Source: DATBLZ01 sp036555065
GTDB taxonomy: Bacteria; Pseudomonadota; Gammaproteobacteria; Steroidobacterales; Rariloculaceae
DNA: 8,161 bases
Assembly (NCBI GenBank): GCA_036555065.1
Contig: DATBLZ010000061.1
Location: 1 to 8,161, forward strand
Reading direction: 5' to 3'
Shown here: positions 6,265-8,161 of the stretch, piece after piece
How positions within the stretch are numbered: the first letter of the stretch is position 1
Layout of the letters: each line of letters starts with the position of its first letter
Position numbers and translations under genes: made by a program
Notes under the pieces: generated by a model
Seen by the model: the letters and a program-made list of their open reading frames with translations, nothing else
Told to the model about the DNA's origin: nothing
The model's database searches: none

Positions 6265-7035
6265 CTATCCGGTGCCGGTCATTTTGCCGACGAGGCCGGT
6301 GTGCGCGAGTAGCCGAAGCGCTGCACCTGGATCGAAAGTGGAGTCGTACTCGAGCGCCTGGTCGGCCGCGGTCCCGATCGAGCTGCCGGCCGCGAGCTCC
6401 ATTCGGAACATGAAGGTAGCGCCATCGAGTCGCGCGAAATGCACGGCTCCGCGCGCGCCCTGCACCTCGATGAAGGTCTCCGACTCCGGCAACGCGAAGC
6501 GCTCGGGTTCGGTGCCGCGGAGGTACAGGGTCATCAGCTGGTCGACGCCCCAGGCCGAGCGCAAGTAGCGCAAGCCAGGCTGCAACATGAGAGCCGAGTC
6601 GACCAGGCGCTCCGATCCGACCTCTGCCAAGTCCGGCCACGAAAGCGGTGGGTAGTCGATGGCGATAGACACTTGGCCCACGGCCCACTCGAGCGCGGCG
6701 AACGACTCGAGATACGGCAGCGTCCGCGCGCGGCCGTAGTTCGCGAGGAATTGCGGAAAGTCGTCGCCGTAGTCCGCGATGCAAAGTTGCCGTGGGGGAC
6801 GCGCGCGCACGTACGCGCGTGCCGCAGCGCTCACCAGATCCGCACCCGCGAGCCACGCGCAGGCCGCGAACTTATCGCGCAGCGCGGCGGTCAAGCTCGT
6901 TTCGTAGTGGCGGACGTGAATGTCGAGCCGCTTGGCGGGATTAGCGCCGCCCACGAGCTGCGCCACGAAGGGCTCGCGTACGCCCGTCGTCATGGCACGC
7001 GCGACGCCGTTTTGGAGCTCAGCTAGCGAGAGCAT
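6265..7035 (-). CDS. bufC: BufC/HvfC-type DUF2063 partner protein
   Basis: A 256-residue protein of the DUF2063 (HvfC/BufC N-terminal) family, the partner that presents the precursor peptide to the MNIO enzyme BufB. The N-terminal helical domain has the family order: AELQNGVARAM at the start, RLDIHVRHYETSLTAALRDKF (36-56), the WLAGADLVSAAARAYV stretch (61-76), PPRQLCIADYGDDFPQFLANY (80-100), then LPYLESFAALEWAVGQV shortly after. The second half, with strand-rich segments such as ETFIEVQGARGAVHFARL, would be the peptide-binding C-terminal domain. Its ATG at 7035 lies inside the end of bufB, with no strong ribosome binding site, so translation is probably coupled. The role comes from family knowledge and context; nothing here shows catalysis by this protein itself. 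Confidence 0.88.
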   Translation of the reverse strand: MLSLAELQNGVARAMTTGVREPFVAQLVGGANPAKRLDIHVRHYETSLTAALRDKFAACAWLAGADLVSAAARAYVRARPPRQLCIADYGDDFPQFLANYGRARTLPYLESFAALEWAVGQVSIAIDYPPLSWPDLAEVGSERLVDSALMLQPGLRYLRSAWGVDQLMTLYLRGTEPERFALPESETFIEVQGARGAVHFARLDGATFMFRMELAAGSSIGTAADQALEYDSTFDPGAALRLLAHTGLVGKMTGTG

Positions 7036-7918
7036 GCGAGTAGCCAGGATCGAGAGCGGCGGTTGCGATGGCGTCAGCGCGATCGGCTTCAGCCAGCAAA
7101 TTCGTGAAAGAGGGGAGGTCGTTATCCCATTCGATCAACGTCGGCCGGGGGCCGAACCGACGCAGCGCATACGCGTAGAGGTCCCACACCGGCTCTGCGA
7201 TGGCACCTGCGTGTGTATCGATGAGGATCTCTGAGCCGGGCGTGGCCTCGTCGGCCTCGCACGTGAAGCCGCCGAGGTGAACTTCGGCAACGGCGTGCGC
7301 AGGGAACGCGTCGATGTACGCGTAAGCGTCGTAACCCATGTTGGCCGCGCTCAAGAACGCGTTGCTCACATCGCAGAGCAACTGGCAGCCGGTGCGAGTC
7401 ACGAGCTCCGCGAGAAAGGCCGACTCCGTGAGCGTGGACGTAGCGAAGCCCACGTAGCTCGCCGGGTTCTCGATGACGTAAGGTCGTCCGAGAACGTCCT
7501 GAACCTCGTGCACGTGCGCGGCGACGACGCGCAGCGTTTCTTCGGTGTATGGAAGCGGTAGCAAGTCATTGAGGTAGATGCCCCGATGCGTGGACCAAGC
7601 CAGGTGGCCCGACACCAGGATCGGCTCGACCTCGTCGACGAGCCGGCGAATCCGCGTCAGGTGCTCGCCGTCGACGCCCGCGACGCTGCCGACGGACAGC
7701 CCAACGCTGTGCAGCGAGAGGGTGTACCGATCCGCTATGTCTAGGAGCAACTCCTGCGCGTGGGGGTTCGCGAGGAAGTTCTCCGGATGAACCTCGAGCC
7801 ATGCAGCCGTGGGGGCGCCGGCCGCCACTTCGGCCAGATGCGGCAATCGCAAGCCTACGCCCGCCAAGCGAGCAGGGCTGGCGACGCAGTCGGCGCGAAT
7901 GGCGACCGCGACCCTCAT
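7019..7918 (-). CDS. bufB: BufB, DUF692/MNIO iron-dependent peptide-modifying oxidase
   Basis: A 299-residue TIM-barrel enzyme of the DUF692 (MNIO, multinuclear non-heme iron oxidase) family. Characterised bufferin members use O2 and Fe to convert cysteines of the precursor to thiooxazoles. Expected metal-ligand and active-site motifs appear in order: EVHPENF (Glu46), LSLHSVGLSVGS (His70), SGHLAWS (His105), VIENPASY (Glu150, Asn151), CDVSNAF (Asp183, Asn186), VHLGGF (His214), DTHAG (Asp234, His236) and EWDND (Glu263). None of the usual ligands looks missing, so the enzyme is probably active. The ATG at 7918 starts 2 nt after the bufA stop, and length fits the family; the frame is open upstream through bufA but that part is not protein-like. 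The 3' end overlaps bufC by 17 bp. Confidence 0.93.
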   Translation of the reverse strand: MRVAVAIRADCVASPARLAGVGLRLPHLAEVAAGAPTAAWLEVHPENFLANPHAQELLLDIADRYTLSLHSVGLSVGSVAGVDGEHLTRIRRLVDEVEPILVSGHLAWSTHRGIYLNDLLPLPYTEETLRVVAAHVHEVQDVLGRPYVIENPASYVGFATSTLTESAFLAELVTRTGCQLLCDVSNAFLSAANMGYDAYAYIDAFPAHAVAEVHLGGFTCEADEATPGSEILIDTHAGAIAEPVWDLYAYALRRFGPRPTLIEWDNDLPSFTNLLAEADRADAIATAALDPGYSHALAS

Positions 7919-7920
7919 GG

Positions 7921-8161
7921 CTATGCCTTCGGCGTCAGGCTGCCGTCGACGATGCGCTCGCAGTAGCCCGCGGGCACGTAAATCCACGCGCGCGGGTCGG
8001 CGTCGGCTTTGGCGGTGCCGGCACACGAGTTGTTGCCCGTGGAGGCACAGTCGTTCTTGCCGGCCTTGGCGATTCCGTAACACTTCTCCGCCTTGAAGGT
8101 CGGCTCGGCCGCGGGCTGCGCGAAGAGGAGTGACGGGCCCGCGATGGCGGCGGCGAGCGCC
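7921..8161 (-). CDS. bufA: BufA (DUF2282) bufferin precursor peptide, 5'-truncated
   Basis: The last 79 codons of a small exported precursor, lying in a different frame from bufB. I read it by translating the minus strand; the gene runs off the window, so the first few residues are missing. The visible N-terminus (ALAAAIAGPSLLFA) is the end of a signal peptide, probably cut after LFA, leaving a mature peptide of about 65 residues. The core shows the DUF2282 signature: EKCYGIAKAGKNDCA, then NSCAG, and AWIYVPAGYC near the C-terminus. The four cysteines are at visible residues 27, 38, 46 and 67 (codons 8080-8082, 8047-8049, 8023-8025, 7960-7962). Some would be changed to thiooxazoles by BufB/BufC to bind copper; which ones cannot be read from sequence. 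It ends with TAG two bases before bufB. Confidence 0.9.
   Translation of the reverse strand, partial: ALAAAIAGPSLLFAQPAAEPTFKAEKCYGIAKAGKNDCASTGNNSCAGTAKADADPRAWIYVPAGYCERIVDGSLTPKA

Larger units (their letters stand above)
5819..8161 (-). other. Bufferin-type RiPP operon (bufA-bufB-bufC-doxX), 5' end cut
   Basis: Four same-strand genes are packed with a 2-nt gap (bufA/bufB), a 17-bp overlap (bufB/bufC) and an 11-bp gap (bufC/doxX), indicating one transcript and translational coupling. The gene order matches bufferin clusters, whose product is a copper-binding modified peptide in characterised species. The promoter and any ECF sigma or anti-sigma genes would lie beyond 8161 and are not visible. 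Confidence 0.85.

Noticed and set aside
6254..6856. Upstream extension of the DoxX frame.
   Set aside because: It overlaps bufC in another frame and is low-complexity and arginine-rich; a DoxX protein of about 144 residues matches the family.
1..8161. Search for CRISPR arrays, insertion sequences and attachment sites.
   Set aside because: No regularly spaced repeats, transposase motifs or flanking direct repeats were seen.

Overview
The window is GC-rich, densely packed chromosomal DNA from a Gram-negative bacterium, most likely a proteobacterium. The clues are lipobox and Sec signal peptides, a UrcA-family protein, a periplasmic-type PQQ beta-propeller protein and a bufferin operon, all common in alpha- and gammaproteobacteria. 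An uncultured gammaproteobacterium of the Steroidobacter type would fit, but genus-level placement is a guess. No mobile element, CRISPR array, rRNA or tRNA was found.

Layout. (1) 1-317 (+): the 3' end of a DUF4159 gene, converging on (2) 363-731 (-), a small exported UrcA-family protein. A hairpin lies between the two stops. (3) 732-1005: non-coding, with two GC-rich hairpins downstream of the next gene. (4) 3659 down to 1006 (-): three closely spaced genes for exported proteins. They encode an unrecognised lipoprotein, a small exported cupin and a PQQ-binding dehydrogenase-like lipoprotein; the last two are 5 bp apart. (5) 3722-4804 (-): a membrane fatty-acid desaturase with three histidine boxes. 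(6) 4805-5047: a divergent intergenic region holding an inverted repeat. (7) 5048-5713 (+): an exported protein of unknown function. (8) 8161 down to 5819 (-): a compact four-gene bufferin-type RiPP operon. Its order is precursor BufA (5' end outside the window), BufB (DUF692/MNIO enzyme), BufC (DUF2063 partner) and a DoxX membrane protein.

The most notable content is the bufferin operon. In characterised relatives, BufB with BufC oxidises cysteines of the exported precursor to thiooxazoles, and the product chelates copper. Here the precursor core has four cysteines, bufA and bufB are 2 nt apart, bufB and bufC overlap by 17 bp, and the DoxX gene follows 11 bp after bufC, so all four are probably co-expressed. 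The lipoprotein-cupin-PQQ cluster is the second point of interest. It looks like an envelope oxidation module, but its substrate cannot be read from the sequence.
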